From Epiperipatus broadwayi (Eukaryota; Onychophora; Udeonychophora; Euonychophora; Peripatidae), in contig JAQFVV010000181.1 in NCBI GenBank assembly GCA_028023455.1, forward strand, positions 1,434,001-1,498,000: a stretch of DNA of 64,000 nt, in the 5' to 3' direction. Under the pieces are notes generated by a model. That model worked only from the letters and a program-made list of their open reading frames with translations. It was not told the origin of the DNA and did not search any database. This document shows positions 46,401-59,289 of the stretch, one piece after another. The translations under genes and the position numbers were made by a program. Numbering within the stretch: the stretch's first letter is position 1; each line of letters begins with the position of its first letter.

Positions 46401-49400
46401 AAAACTCATGTGAACTGATTAATAAATATACAACAGGCATTTGTGTGTGTGCACATATAAGTATATCACTTGAGAAATAAAAAAGTACACCGCCTAAAGA
46501 ATTAAAAAAAAATTAATTCATGCACATTTTTAAAAAGATTATTAAGTATTATTTTGTAATATATAAAAAACAAGAGGATGATAGTAATACTGTAAAGGAA
46601 AAAAAAAATGATATTCATAAACCAAAGAATTTGAATTGCATAGTTTTGAACCTTGTTTAATCTACATTTCAAATGGAAGTTTTAATTAAACAACGTGTCC
46701 ATTTTTATAGAAAATCTGATGTGGACTTGAAAAAAATAATAAAATTTTGGAATTGATAATATTTTAAAAGTTATAATTAAAAATTTAAAAGTCAGCAATG
46801 ATTTTCCTTCTTTCTTTGCTACGAAATGTAACTAAAGAAAAAAAAGAAGAGAAAAACTTTTTTTCTCTCTCCTTTTGTTTATAAAAAAAACATGATATAA
46901 TGTGCATAAAATTTATATCCACATGTTTTGAAAAGAATAAAGGGGGTGTTTTTCAAAAAATACATTTTTGTAATGACACAAAAGGTCATATTTTCCTATC
47001 TGGTGACATATATGTTGTTTGAAAACCATGTTATTTGAACAACACGAAATAGGTATAAATAGGTTAGAAACAAACAATTAGGCATTGATTATTACCACTA
47101 TCATTCTAATTCTAGGATCCCAGCAGTTCATTTCATATTGCTTGGCATTAGAGTGCAGTCAATTATTAAAGCCATGTTACCTTGAACCATACTGAAAAGA
47201 AAAACAACCATTGATTAAAACTCTTATTCCACTGTAAGCCATATTTCACTGACTATATTTAACGTATTTTCCAGTATTCCAATTACAACAGTCAGTATGA
47301 TGAATTTATTTAGAAGAAATTCACTTACCATGTATGGAAAAATAACCAAAAACTACACCTTCAAAATGCCTGGAAATAGTCAGATCCAGAAATTAGCACT
47401 GAAGTTCAAAACACCGTTCGTGCAATGCCTCTGAAGGAGAAAATGAATAGTGGCATATAAATTACCTACAGATAGTATACCTCATATAGTCCCCAGTGCT
47501 GCTATATTTACTCTCTATAATATCATCAGTGTTCACAGAGATTATCATTGGAAAGACTACGTAAGACAACAATCAAATATTAAAAGAAAGGTACTTGAAA
47601 AATAGTGGTTAGTGACTTTCAATATTTAATGTGGTAAGATCTTATTATTATAAATACCATATGGCCTTAACTTGAAACATAGCCTAAACTTAAAATAGCT
47701 TTCATTATAATAATAGTTGTGAGTATATATGCAAGTGTTTAATTTATTCATTACTAATGAATTGTTAAATATATTTTTTATTAATCCATTTACTTTGTGT
47801 TTGTAATTCAATCTAAATATATGCTTTTTACATCCCTATGCTAGTTAAAATCCAGTCTTTAGAAATCATACAATGCATGGGTGGATATGCTGGGATGGTG
47901 GTAATAATTGATTATCATTCCTTTAAAAATATTCCAAGAGTAAACTGTTTTTTTAGGAGGGTTGGCACCTTTACCGCTAATTATATTATTGGTTGAGTGA
48001 GTTAAAAAGCAAAACTTTTAATTGGCCAGTTCACAAACTGAAGACAAAGTCAATTGTCAAAATATATTTACGTTTTAATATTATATTTACTTTAGTTTTG
48101 TTTGTAAAAAGTATATTAATAATTCATCAGATTATGAAAGTTAATGAAAGTTTTTTCAAAAATAAATTTTGATTTATATTTTGGAAAGTATTCAATAGCG
48201 GTTGAAATTAAAGGAACGGTAATCACCAACCAAAAAGATTCACTAAGTCATGATTTGTTTATACTTTGCAATAAATAAATAATTATTGCTAAAATCTTAA
48301 CTATTTTTCTAAAATAATTTTATTTTTACCATTATTTTATCAAAATAATTTGTAATTCATCAAAAAACACTGTTAAAATATTCTAAAACATTCGTTTATC
48401 ATTTTCGAAATAAAACAAAAAACGATCGTAACTCTTTCCTTTTTGGCAGCCATTTTCTTTGTTGTCAAAATTTAAACAGCCAATAAGATTCAAGAGAAGG
48501 CGGTGCTTTGGTATTGTTTGACATATTTGGTCATTTTTATTAATTTCTTACTTGTAAAATAATTCAAGAGCGGGCAGCATCTTACAGAACTTTATAATTT
48601 GTAAACGTAGTACAAAAAGTAGCGGATTTAGAGTAACGTCAAATCTCCTCATTTTTACACGAGTCAGGCAGCTGAAAGATTAAGTTTCTTTTTTTTTATT
48701 GAAACTGAAAAACAAAAAAACTATTTTGGGAGTACGTGTACTTTTAAATTATAGAACATCATCATCGCATTGTTTAATATTACTACATATTTGAATTTTA
48801 TTAACAATTCAACTTATTATTTATAAGAACCAAAATTTATAAAACTATAATACACATCTTGAATAACAGATTATTATAAATCTTTGATAATATGGTGCCA
48901 AGATTGAAACCCATCTTTCATCTAATATAAATATATAAAAACTCATTTACTGTTATATACTATTATATACAAAATATTGTACCACAGAAGTTTAAAAATC
49001 AAAATATTGAATTTTTCTGTTCAAAATTCAGTTGTTACCAATGAAATAGAAAATAGATTAAGAATCAAACTACTATATATATATATATATTTTAAATTAA
49101 TTAAATTTTACTCTCTATTACTTGAAGACAAATATTCTTTAATACTAAATTTAAAAAAAAATTATATCCATATTATAACGGACAGATACATATAGTCAGT
49201 AAATATTAATCTTAGGAAACAAGCAATGATCACTAACTTGCATGTCTGTGTGTAACCTTAATATAAACACTGCCACTAACAATACAAAGTGGAACCTCAT
49301 TACCTATCATCTCAGGATAATCTTCACATAATCAATGCCTCTAATGTTAGCATATATGGCCTTTTTATTATATCTGGCTGAGGTCAGGAAGATACAAGAG

Positions 49401-49800
49401 ATCCTTAACACTAAAAAAAATACTATACAAACAAGTCACAAATGTATATAAATTTATTAGTAACAATAATAAAAAACAAAAGCAAAATAAAAGTTCATAT
49501 GTTTAAATTTAAACCTAAGATTATATTGAGTTTCTTACAGGTTAAAATAAAAATTTCTTAGCAACCAAGCAGCTTAACTATCGCTAACTTACAAATAATA
49601 GAGGGACTATTGGCTTTAAATGTCTTAATAACCTCCAGAGCAGACACCCCATGATGATTTAACTATTAATTAATGAAACAGTTAAGATAGAGGTATTTAC
49701 TTAACTATATTAAAATCACAATCATTAACAGATGACCGCAATGAACTTAGAATTATGACTGACTGCATGCTTGCAATGTCAGACTTTAAAATACATAAAA
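43440..49800. other. AT-rich non-coding DNA, no gene recognised
   Basis: I found no supported gene in this long stretch. A possible very degenerate tRNA-like SINE on the minus strand lies at about 45205-45305 (TTGGTTAATTGGTAGAATGG A-box-like). At 48451-48457 a minus-strand ATG in AAAATGGCTGCCAAAAAG resembles a start-codon context, but its open frame ends after about 27 codons without a clear splice donor, so no gene is called. CT-rich and TA simple repeats are present. Confidence 0.45.
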
Positions 49801-49859
49801 GAAAATATTGAATATCGTGCTAGGTTATGAAAACAGAGTAGTATATCTGATGATAAAAC

Positions 49860-50135
49860 AGAGATGGTATGCATACTTTGGTGAAGCCATACCCAAGAAT
49901 TCATCGGATCAAAGAGTCATACGAAGTAGGAATGAATATCTGCTCCTACAACCAATAATAAACTTTTTATTATCAAGCAGGAAATTTGTCTGCACTGATA
50001 ATAATATTAATGACAACAGAGAAAATTATCTGAGTATGTATATGAGAGATATGTCTGCCTTGGTGTGACCATATCCAGAACATTCGTCCAATCCATTTCC
50101 ACAAAGCAGGAATGATCATATGCTTGTAGAATATA
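49860..50135. repeat. Diverged two-copy tandem repeat, period about 185
   Basis: TTTGGTGAAGCCATACCCAAGAATTCAT...AAGTAGGAATGAATATCTGCT (about 49878) and CTTGGTGTGACCATATCCAGAACATTCGT...AAAGCAGGAATGATCATATGCT (about 50058) are clearly related. Two opposing open frames of 86 and 95 codons overlap here and both are probably by-products. Confidence 0.55.
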
Positions 50136-50990
50136 TATATATATATATGACCCAGCGGCTGCAATTTAAATATAGAAGAAATGAACAATAAATGACTCTT
50201 AATTATAAAAGCCTGGAAATTATGACACTTACTAAAAACAAAACAAGCTTGAGTAGCCACATTATAAGTTTGAATAAGCGGTCATGTATTACTTTACTTG
50301 TATCAATTAAAGCCTAACGATACATAAAAAACAATAAAGATTAATAACCCCTGATTAATTGAAGGTCCATCCTAGAGATCATACTCACATCTGTTAAGAA
50401 ATGTATTCTACTATAGCTTGAGAAGTTTGTGATTGATATATATCATTATAAAAAAACATTTATGAGGCTAACGTATTAAAATAAATGGCATTTATATTTG
50501 CCCCATCAAAAAAAAGAATTTAAATTTAATCTTATTTTTAACATTGTTTTTTAAACATTTATTTAACTGATTTTCATAATTGTCAATAATAAAAAGAACT
50601 GGCTTTATAACTATGCAAAGTTCCAAATGACATGCACAATTGATTATATTTTAGAAAAACAAAAGTATTTGAGCCAGGTGAGGAACAGGAAATTAAAATA
50701 CCTCTGCACTTTTAATTAATTAGTTTTCTTTTAAGAGGTGAGGATGATTTTCAGAATTTTATAAAACAAAAATGTGTTTACAAAATCGGCCTCCATCACC
50801 TGATCATTAAATAATATATCTGGCATATATGTAAGACTCTAGAATGATCATAATCAAATAATATATTCAATAGTTCTTAACAAATACAGATTTGTTTAAT
50901 GTATATATATATATAATATTAAAGTAAAACATAAAAGAAAAAAACACAAAAGTAAATAAATAATCCAAGCAAAAGGGAAACATGAAATCT
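50136..50990. other. AT-rich non-coding DNA, no gene recognised
   Basis: TA runs at 50131-50148 and 50900-50914. Nothing else is supported. Confidence 0.55.
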
Positions 50991-50992
50991 AT

Positions 50993-51420
50993 ATGAATTG
51001 TTTTAACAATAGGATTGCGGATCATATCTGGAGTTCAAGTGTTTCAGCTCTTTCTTTGTGGATTTTAAAAAAATCAAACATGGTAAGGTATAAAGTGGTG
51101 TGTAAATATAATGACACAGAGCTTTTATGGTACTACTCACATGTTACTGTGGATCATCATTCCTTGGATATTAATTCAGTTCTGGGGACAGGCTGGTTCT
51201 TTGGAAGTATATGACTGAAAGTGGCATATTTGATTAGGCACCTTATTTTTTGAATGAAGGCACAGCAGGTCAGCAGGCTGAATTCATTTACAAAGGCAGG
51301 AACCTTGGCACATATTCATGGGTGAGCCAACTTTAGGTGGGCAGTAATTTACCAACTCCATTGGGATTCCAAATTCACACTTCCCAGAGATGGCAAAAAA
51401 GGTGAAGTAAACACAGCTTC
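50993..51420 (+). pseudogene. Possible coding remnant, unidentified
   Basis: A plus-strand frame of 73 codons (50993-51214) containing MVRYKVVCKYNDTELLW and HHSLDINSVLGTGWFFGS is followed, after a stop and frame change, by AGQQAEFIYKGRNLGTYSWV and LGFQIHTSQRWQKR (about 51255-51411). The composition is less AT-biased than in surrounding DNA and resembles protein-coding sequence, but I recognise no family and no splice structure. It may be a decayed retropseudogene or transposon fragment. Confidence 0.25.
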
Positions 51421-51424
51421 TACT

Positions 51425-52317
51425 CATTAGTCATTCTGTATAGCTTCTAGCAGCCAAATAATTAATGACTTCTTAAAACTTTGTTGACAATCTTGAAGAA
51501 TTTCTCTCACATAAAAGAGCTTGAATAATTTTTCATAAAGAACCACACTAATACCATGTGACAAATTTTCTGAGGTATTTATATCTACTAATTTTAATTA
51601 AAAAATATTTTTGCTGCTAACAATTTTGATCAGCTTAATTACAATTTAATTCTGTACATGTTTATTAATTAGAAAATTTTTCAAATACCTTTTGTTTACT
51701 TGCATTTTCCCTATAATAATTAAGCATCAATTAACACTTTTTAACCACCAGGTCAAATATTAAAAAAAAAAACTTTATTGTACATATATAATACAAAGTG
51801 ATTACCTTATTTTTCATTAATTAGATAAGGTTTCAATAGCAAATATAAATGAACCTATGCCCTATACTTAATCTGCGTTTACAAATTTTATCAAAATAAA
51901 ATGTTCAGGAATTTTAAGTAGTTGAATTTAAATTATCTGTTTTTCAGAATTTTCTAGAATCTCAGGTAACTCTTTCTACACACACACATATGCCTTTAGT
52001 AAACTTAATGGAATAAAATTTAATTCTTATTAGCCTCAAGTAAATTTTTAATAAAGTAAAATTCCCTATAATAAGGGTTTAAAAAGATTTAAGTATAAAT
52101 TGACATGAAGCACATATATAACTTCAATATTACAACATATGCTTTTGAAAATAAGAATGAAATATATTAAGTCTAAATACAGTTACACAGCAATATATGC
52201 TGTATCAATATATACTATTTCAATTATAAACTATTCAATAATAAATATAAATTTAAAAAACCATTAAATTCTGGAAATTTAATACATTTGCAAATTTAAT
52301 ACATTTTACTATACTTT
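51425..52317. other. AT-rich non-coding DNA, no gene recognised
   Basis: No supported feature beyond simple A/T runs. Confidence 0.55.
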
Positions 52318-52784
52318 GGTTTTAATCCTGCAACAAAGGGGAGATAGGATGCCTTTTCACACCCACAATAATGTGTAATGTTGTGATGACATAAAATTGA
52401 AAGAAAATAAACTCTGTGAGTATACTTAACAATATAAAAGAAATGTTTCTGCCAGAATAAAAACCTAATAAACATCTCATAATTAATACTTTTTTCCTCC
52501 TTTTTTTTTTAAATTTGTTTATAAAAACAAAATACATTTATTAGCATTTCTGTGGGAAATCCCGGCATACTGTGCAATCACATGCTACATTTTTGGAGGG
52601 AAAATTTTTAGTAGAGATCTCCATTTCATGAGGTAAAAGCACATCTGAAATCTCTTGGTTCAAGGTGACAATTCCTGTTATATATTACAACTGTAAGTAT
52701 CGTATGCATATAGTTAATGTGTTTTTATAAAATAATATTTACAAAAACAAAATCATTTAGTTTTTGTTTTGTGCATATTTAAAG

Positions 52785-53275
52785 TAACAATTTTTTTGTG
52801 TAATGGCATCATTTCATTAAGATCGCAAATCAAATTTTTTTGTTGATTTCAAATGTTGTTTTTAAAGTTTGTTAGTGTGAAAGTCATACATATTTGTGAT
52901 TTGAGTATGGCAAATAAATTTCTTGTTCAAAATCATACATATCTTTAGTAATTTTTTTGCATAATGGTATCATTTCATTAAGATTGCAAATCATTTTTTT
53001 TCAAATGTTGTTTTTAAAGTTGTTAGTGTGAAAGTCATACATTCATTAATATCTCATATCAAATTTCTTGTTTATTTCAAATATTGTTTTTAAAGTTGTT
53101 AGTGTGAAAGTCGTATGTATTTGTGTATGGCAAATGAATTTCTTGTTCAAAATCATACATATCTTTATTAATTTTTTTGCATAATGGCAGCATTTCATTA
53201 AGATTGCGAATCATTTTTTTTTTGGTTTAAAATATTGTGTTTAAAGTTGTTAGTGTGAAAGTCATATATATTTCT
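52785..53275. repeat. Irregular tandem array next to the palindrome
   Basis: AATGG(C/T)A.CATTTCATTAAGAT(C/T)GC is seen three times (about 52802, 52964, 53183). AAAGTT.GTTAGTGTGAAAGTC is seen four times (about 52865, 53015, 53093, 53243). TATGGCAAAT(A/G)AATTTCTTGTTC and AAAATCATACATATCTTT are seen twice. Spacing is irregular, pointing to internal deletions. Confidence 0.85.
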
Positions 53276-53517
53276 GTATTTATTTATTTTTACTTTTAGT
53301 TATTTTTAGTCCTACAACACAGAGTATGTATTAGACCTACTGTGTCTTTTCACATTTATATCAACCTCCTGATAACCTTGTAAATCTTGTCAAAATATCA
53401 TGTAAAAGATGCATGTACATGTTATTTTTTTTTACAAAATTTGCAAAAAATATGTAAAAAAATTACAAGATTGCAAAGTTATCAGCAGATTGATATGAAT
53501 ATAAAAATAAACAGTAG

Positions 53518-53928
53518 GGCTAATGCAGGGGTCCCCAACCATATGCCCACAGGCACCATGGCACGCGCAGACCATTTTACGTGTGCCGCTATCCGAATCA
53601 CGATAAAAAATTATTTATCTGATACAAATAAATTTAATTTTTAAAATTTCTTATAAATTATTGTATTATATTGTAATCAAATTGTAGGGCATACTATAGT
53701 TTTACAGCGTAAAAATATAAACGTTAATTATATGTTTAAAATTTTATTTTTGAAATAAATATTTTTATGTACATTATGTGTAGTATTAACAATATCCAAC
53801 TATAAATTTACGTTGAAAAAATAAATGGTGCTCACCACCTGGTTGATAAAATAAATGGTGCCTGCCACCTGGCGGTATTATAGAATGTGCTCTTAAGTGC
53901 AAAAAGGTTGGGGACTCCTGGTCTAATA
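53518..53928. mobile_element. 395 bp non-autonomous hAT-type element with 8 bp target duplication
   Basis: The element (53526-53920) has terminal inverted repeats CAGGGGTCCCCAACC and GGTTGGGGACTCCTG, with one mismatch over 15. It is bordered by an imperfect 8 bp duplication, GGCTAATG (53518-53525) and GTCTAATA (53921-53928). The terminal sequence and 8 bp duplication are typical of hAT elements. A short internal duplication (ATAAATGGTGC...CACCTGG) lies near the right end. It carries no transposase and is inserted into the palindromic element described above. Confidence 0.88.
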
Positions 53929-53969
53929 GATGCTCTGTGTTGCAGGACTAATACAAAAGTACCCATTTT

Positions 53970-55790
53970 ACAATAGTGCAGCTACCATTTTTCTTCCCTC
54001 AGCATTAACATTTTCTATTGTTACCCCTGTTAGAAGTTTGTGAAAATGCTCAACCTTTCATTTCTATATAAAAAATTTTATTTTATACTAAAACCCAATA
54101 AATTGGTTTGATTTCTTTTTAATTTAATTTTACAAACAAAAATATTTTAAAAAATCATATCTGATCTTTCCAAATATTGAAAAAATGAATTGAGCATAAG
54201 ATCAAAGAATGTAATAGGTCATCTACTATGTGAAACTAAACTATTCATAAAACAAATTTTTTTATTTTATTTTTTAAATATAAACAAAGGAATGTGGATT
54301 TATAATAAATTTATCAAATTCTGCTTTAAAATATGATAATGGCTTTGTAATTATTACAATAATTTTATTGTCATGTCAATTCTCACAGATAATGACATTT
54401 ACACACACTGTGATGTTCTTTATTAATATTACAATCAAGTTTATTAACTTCTATTTTTAAAAAAATAAAACACATATCAATAAAAAAAATCAAAGTATAT
54501 ATAGGCATTCCTTTTGTTTTAAATAACTTCAAACAAATTAGTGTGTAAAAGTAATCAAAAATATTTAATAAATAAGCAAAAAATCATGTTTTAATATCAA
54601 AAATATTGCTATGAAAACTAGACCAGAAAGAAGAAATGCCCTGGAAGACTTTGTTTCTGCCATAAACAATATAAATGATTTATTTGCCAACTGTTCATAA
54701 CATACTGACCTCTTCAGATTTTTATTTGAATTAATAAATCAATAAAACCAGAACAGAATATGCATTATAAAAAAACCTACATTAATATCAATCATGATAA
54801 TAGTGAAACAGTAGTCTAATGTGGCAGACTACCACACTATTTCGGAAGTAAACAAGCACAGTTCTCAATGGAAATGAGTGCAAAAAAGTTAAATTTTACA
54901 ACATGGTAGAAGTTATTTCTCTGTTTCAGAAGTTTGAGATCATGTTTATTAATAATGTTTCTTTAATTTATGTTGAAAGCCATATATTTTATTCTTCACT
55001 CTATTACAATTCCTGAATATGATTTGCAGTATTTTACATAATAAAATGTTGTCAAAGCATAATGCTAAAAGTTTTACAAAATTTAAAAACATTGCCAATC
55101 CTGACTCAAAACAAGTAGAAAGGGTGTAGTTTGCAATAACAAAACTGGTATTACATTTCCACAAAAAAAAATTATTGAAAAAAAAAAAGCATATTGTCCA
55201 GGATATATTTAATTACATTCAAATATAAGTGAACCCACACAAAATAAATATAAATGCGCCCTCTTCATTTATAATTAACAACTACATTATTATTTTTTAC
55301 TTTTAAGCTATTAATCTTAATTTATATATGCCTATTATACATTAAAAAGCATCTGTTACATATATGTGTGTATTGAAAAGTGCTGAATGCTTGCAGTTTA
55401 ATAAACAATATACAATCTATTGTAATCAAAGCTTATAATAAAATGTGAGTTATGATAAGTGATGCAGATGCAAGGAGGGTTGGGAACAAAAAAATAGTAA
55501 ATACTGGGGTCTATTGTCTGATCAAAATTAAATGAGATACATTTGCAAGATTTACAGAGAACAAATAAGTCTAATTTAGTCAAAATATACGTAAAATTAT
55601 CAGTCAATCAAAAAAGATTACTATTATCATTTAAAAAATGTAAATATTTATATATCATTTGAATGTTTGGATTTATTTAATGTATCCATTTCATTTTATA
55701 TTATGTCTAATAAATAATAATAAAAAACTGCTTTACATAAATTTAAAAAGCTCTTTAAATAAATGTCGAAGAATAAAATTGAATGAAAAG
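53970..55790. other. AT-rich non-coding DNA, no gene recognised
   Basis: Short AT-driven frames only. Nothing supportable as a gene or element. Confidence 0.55.
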
Positions 55791-56272
55791 TTGGGTACTT
55801 ACGTGATATCCTGTCTACCAAGTTTGGCAGCCATTTCTTATTGAAATATACACTTTTAATCATACAAATTTCATTCAGTAGGTTTAGTTACACTTATAAT
55901 TACACAAAATGTCTTTATATGCATTATTTATAATGAAGAGTAAGTGATAATATCGGTATTTACATGTTATATATAAAAATACATAAAACATCTTAATATG
56001 CATTCTTTAAAAAGTGTAAGAATATTTGATCACTGTTCTAATAAATATAGAAATCAAGTTTACACATAATAATGTCTACCTTTTATTTATTATTGTTAAT
56101 TATAATTAATTATAATACTTCCACTTTATTTATTATTAATTTTTTTTATTAGTATAAAAATAAAAAATAGAAATATAAATAAATCTTCTGAATAAAATTT
56201 GTAGACCCATGAAAATGTATACTTAAAAAGTGGCTGCCAAGCTTGGTAGATAGGATAATGCACAAGTACCAA
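55791..56272. mobile_element. 482 bp MITE with inverted repeats of about 60 bp
   Basis: The left end (55791-55855) and right end (56208-56272) are inverted copies. They share TTGG(G)TACTT, TATCCT.TCTACCAAG, TTGGCAGCCA and a following TT(C/T)TTA...TATACA. The interior is AT-rich and non-coding. No unambiguous target duplication is visible because the flanks are TTG/CAA-rich. Confidence 0.85.
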
Positions 56273-56279
56273 CAATTGT

Positions 56280-58735
56280 AATAAATTTAATAATTTATTT
56301 TATAATTGATAGTTTTGTTTATATATATATATATACACACATAAAGCAAATTATGTCACTTATTATTTATTACTTATTTAGAAGGAAATTTGAATATTAA
56401 ATAGATATATTTGCTTTAAAAATGATAGAAGTCAAATTTTATAATAGAAATTGTTTTCAATTTTACTTTATATCTTATAAGTCATATTTATTTTTGTTTT
56501 TAACAGTAGACCACTTATGGCTACATTATGAAACTTTAAAAAAAAAAACTAAAATACATTTTCTTTTTGAAGTTAGTGAACAGCATGTAAGGGTAAACTA
56601 CAGACATCGTAATATGCTGCCAGTTTGATACCAGACTTGCTCCCATAGGAAACTTAACAGCAAACATACATTTTTCAAAATTATAAAAAAAGCAAAAAAT
56701 ATAAATTATAGCTTATTTTTACAGAGTTGTTTAAAAAAACGATTAAAAAGTAATTTATTTATAATATACAATCAAATAAAAATAAATATTTTTTAATTTT
56801 GTAACAGGACACATAACAAATTAAGGCATTTGTAATTATATTTTTGTTATTTTTCAATATTATTTGGGAAATATTTATTAGTATAATTTAAATATAGAAA
56901 ATCTTAATAAACCAAATTTATAGACAATTAAATCTTTTTCAGTCAAAAATTAAGTTTTGGTAGACATTTAAAAATTCAAATAAAAAAATTTTCATCAGAG
57001 CACTTGAGTTTCTAAGTAACTAAAAAAATAATAAATAGAATGAAAATAAATGGGAGAAAAAAAAAGAGAAAAAGAAGAGTCATTGGTGCTCCAGCTGTGC
57101 AATAATCTTCACCAAGCAACTAGAATTTTATATGTCTTGACACTCACACAAACCCATATTAAAGTCAAAGCATTACTTAGATATAATTCATTCTATTCTT
57201 AAACTGAAAATTAGTTTTAATACTCAAACTACTATATATACTGTTTACTCAAAACAGTGTGTTTACATGCATTTCGATCTATATAATTAAAATATAATTT
57301 ATATACATAGTAAAATTATATACTTTTTTAATTTATGCTATAATAAATGCATACAGACACATAGATATATGACCATTTTATATATATATTTATCAAAAAT
57401 GTATAAATATTTAATTATATACATACACAAATGCATACATAAAATATAAAAGGATTAATCTTGATTACTCTCTTAAAAAAAACCCTATATAGAAAATACT
57501 GTGACTTAACGATCAAATAAGCCATTTATTAAATAAAAAATATTGTTTTAAAATTATTTATGTTCATACAAAAAACACGGACTTGTCAAGTGTAGTTAAA
57601 ATATGAAAAAGTCCATTAAATTACCATATCAAAAAACTTTGTACAAAAACATCACCAAAAAAAAAAAAAAGATACAAAATTCTTATAAATATATATGTAT
57701 ATATTTCAAAAAGATATAAAAATCTATTCTTATTGCAATAAATAATATCAATGAACAGTATTTTATATGTGTGTAAACTAAGTAATTTACCTAATTATCT
57801 GTATGGATATATATATATATACACAGTTCAATTCATAATTAATAATGTATATATTAATTGGGCAATCTTTATTTAAAAAATAAAACAATCTTACACCATA
57901 AAGTTTCATAGATACTATTGAAAGAATAAATAAGCAAATTAAAATTTGTAATGATAAAAATAGTAATAAATTAAGTGATTTTACATATTAGAATCAATTA
58001 TAAGTTCATAACATTCTAAAATTGCATTAAAATATTATATACTTTAGTGTCATAAACCTAAGAAAATATTAATTTCAATTCTCTGAAATATAATAAATAT
58101 TTTTAAAACAATATATATAAAATAAATAAATAAAAATAATTACTTAAAATTTAAGTCTAGTAAGACAATTTAAGCTAGCAAAAGCAGTAGCCGTTTGAAA
58201 ATAAATATGGCCATTTCAAATCAAATAAGAGGGGAAAAAATAGAAAGACATAATAATATTTATATACAAGAAAAGAGTTGTGTGATGATGATGTAAAGCA
58301 ATCAATGAATCACAAATATGTCTATAATATATAGAACACACCTTACATTACAAGATATTTATTTTATAATTTTGTCTTTAAACTTCTGCAGAAAACTTTT
58401 CTTTCTGAAAGACTTCAATAATATATCTAACTGCAGCTTTTCACTCTATTTTATCATCAACCATATCTTATAAACAGCCAACATCTTTATAAAGTAAGTA
58501 ACTTACTCATGAAACACACATTCAAGTTTATTATAAAACATTTCTTAGGAAGCATTATATTGCTTGTTCATTACAGATGTCTACTCCAATGAAGATATGA
58601 TTTTTTAATAGTAGATTCTATAATATCACATCCAGCACATTAAAAATCAAATTAATTAGTTTTATGATCTTGCCAATGCATTTGAAAATTTTAGGCTGTG
58701 TATTTGGAAATAAAATTTTTCCAATGACTTTTTAT
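56280..58735. other. AT-rich non-coding DNA, no gene recognised
   Basis: Numerous TA/TATG runs (56320-56333, 57812-57822). No gene or element is supported. Confidence 0.55.
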
Positions 58736-59070
58736 TATACACAGAGAGTAAATTCTCCATACAGTAGTGCCACCAGTGCAAGCGAGAGTAATCAATGGAT
58801 GCAAGAAGGATTTTGCATAAATCCCTATCTAGTGCCTACTCATCCAATATCCCCAGACTAGTTTCTAGCTTGTGACTTTCATCAGTGAGGAGCCTTGGAT
58901 CTAAGAGCATTGCACCTAGATCTAGGTGCAGTGCTAGGTGCTGTGTGCTAGTGAACCAGTTGTTACTGATGTGGACAACATTAAGGCAGAAGCTGCAGGA
59001 TTAGCAACATAAATTGCTAGAAAGCCATACAAGTGTTCAACTGGGCTTCATGCCCCAAGTTCTCAGCAAA
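58736..59070. repeat. Diverged relative of the 31.7 kb palindrome unit
   Basis: CATCC, CCCCAGACTAGTTTCTAGCT and GACTTTCATCAGTGAGGAGCC at about 58832-58893 match the unit's CCCCAGACCGGTTTCGAGCT and GGCTCTCATCAGTGAGGAGC. The upstream sequence (GATGCAAGAAGGATTTTGCATAAATC) is loosely similar to the preceding part of the unit. It is a single forward copy without an inverted partner. Confidence 0.65.
58911..58930. repeat. Perfect 20 bp palindrome
   Basis: TGCACCTAGATCTAGGTGCA is fully self-complementary, and the symmetry extends outward with one mismatch (GCAT/GTGC). It lies just after the conserved CATCAGTGAGGAGCC string. Confidence 0.9.
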
Positions 59071-59289
59071 AATCAACTATCCTCATCTGGAACCAATGGC
59101 TGAAACCAATGCTTAAGCCATAAAGAAGATGCTGTCATATTCTCTCTCTCATTGTTGAGCCGAAGAAGAAATATGAGCCCGGAGATCATCAATGGAACAC
59201 CAAAGGCCAACCAGTTGGAAATTGACAATAATGAAAATCTAGATAAATATATTTTCAATAATAACTGTCTAGACACTTCATTTTAAATG

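Larger units (their letters stand above)
52318..53969. mobile_element. Composite of the AGTCCTGCAACACAGAG palindrome family with tandem array and nested hAT element
   Basis: A diverged left end (ATCCTGCAACAAAG...GATGCCTTTTCACA, about 52325-52362) precedes a tandem array (about 52785-53275). A complete left terminal repeat follows at about 53290-53345, then an internal inverted pair and, after a nested insertion at 53526-53920, the right terminal repeat (about 53921-53969). The inner 53290-53969 part, minus the nested element, is the same palindromic element as at 31.1 kb. Monomers of the array also flank that copy, so array plus palindrome probably form one element. Confidence 0.7.

Noticed and set aside
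48420-48460. Possible minus-strand translation start (AAAATGGCTGCC)
   Set aside because: The open frame ends after about 27 codons, no donor site is clear, and no further exon was found.
59073-59276. 67-codon hydrophobic minus-strand frame
   Set aside because: It has a Leu-rich segment but no homologous family that I recognise and no splice or promoter context; probably chance.
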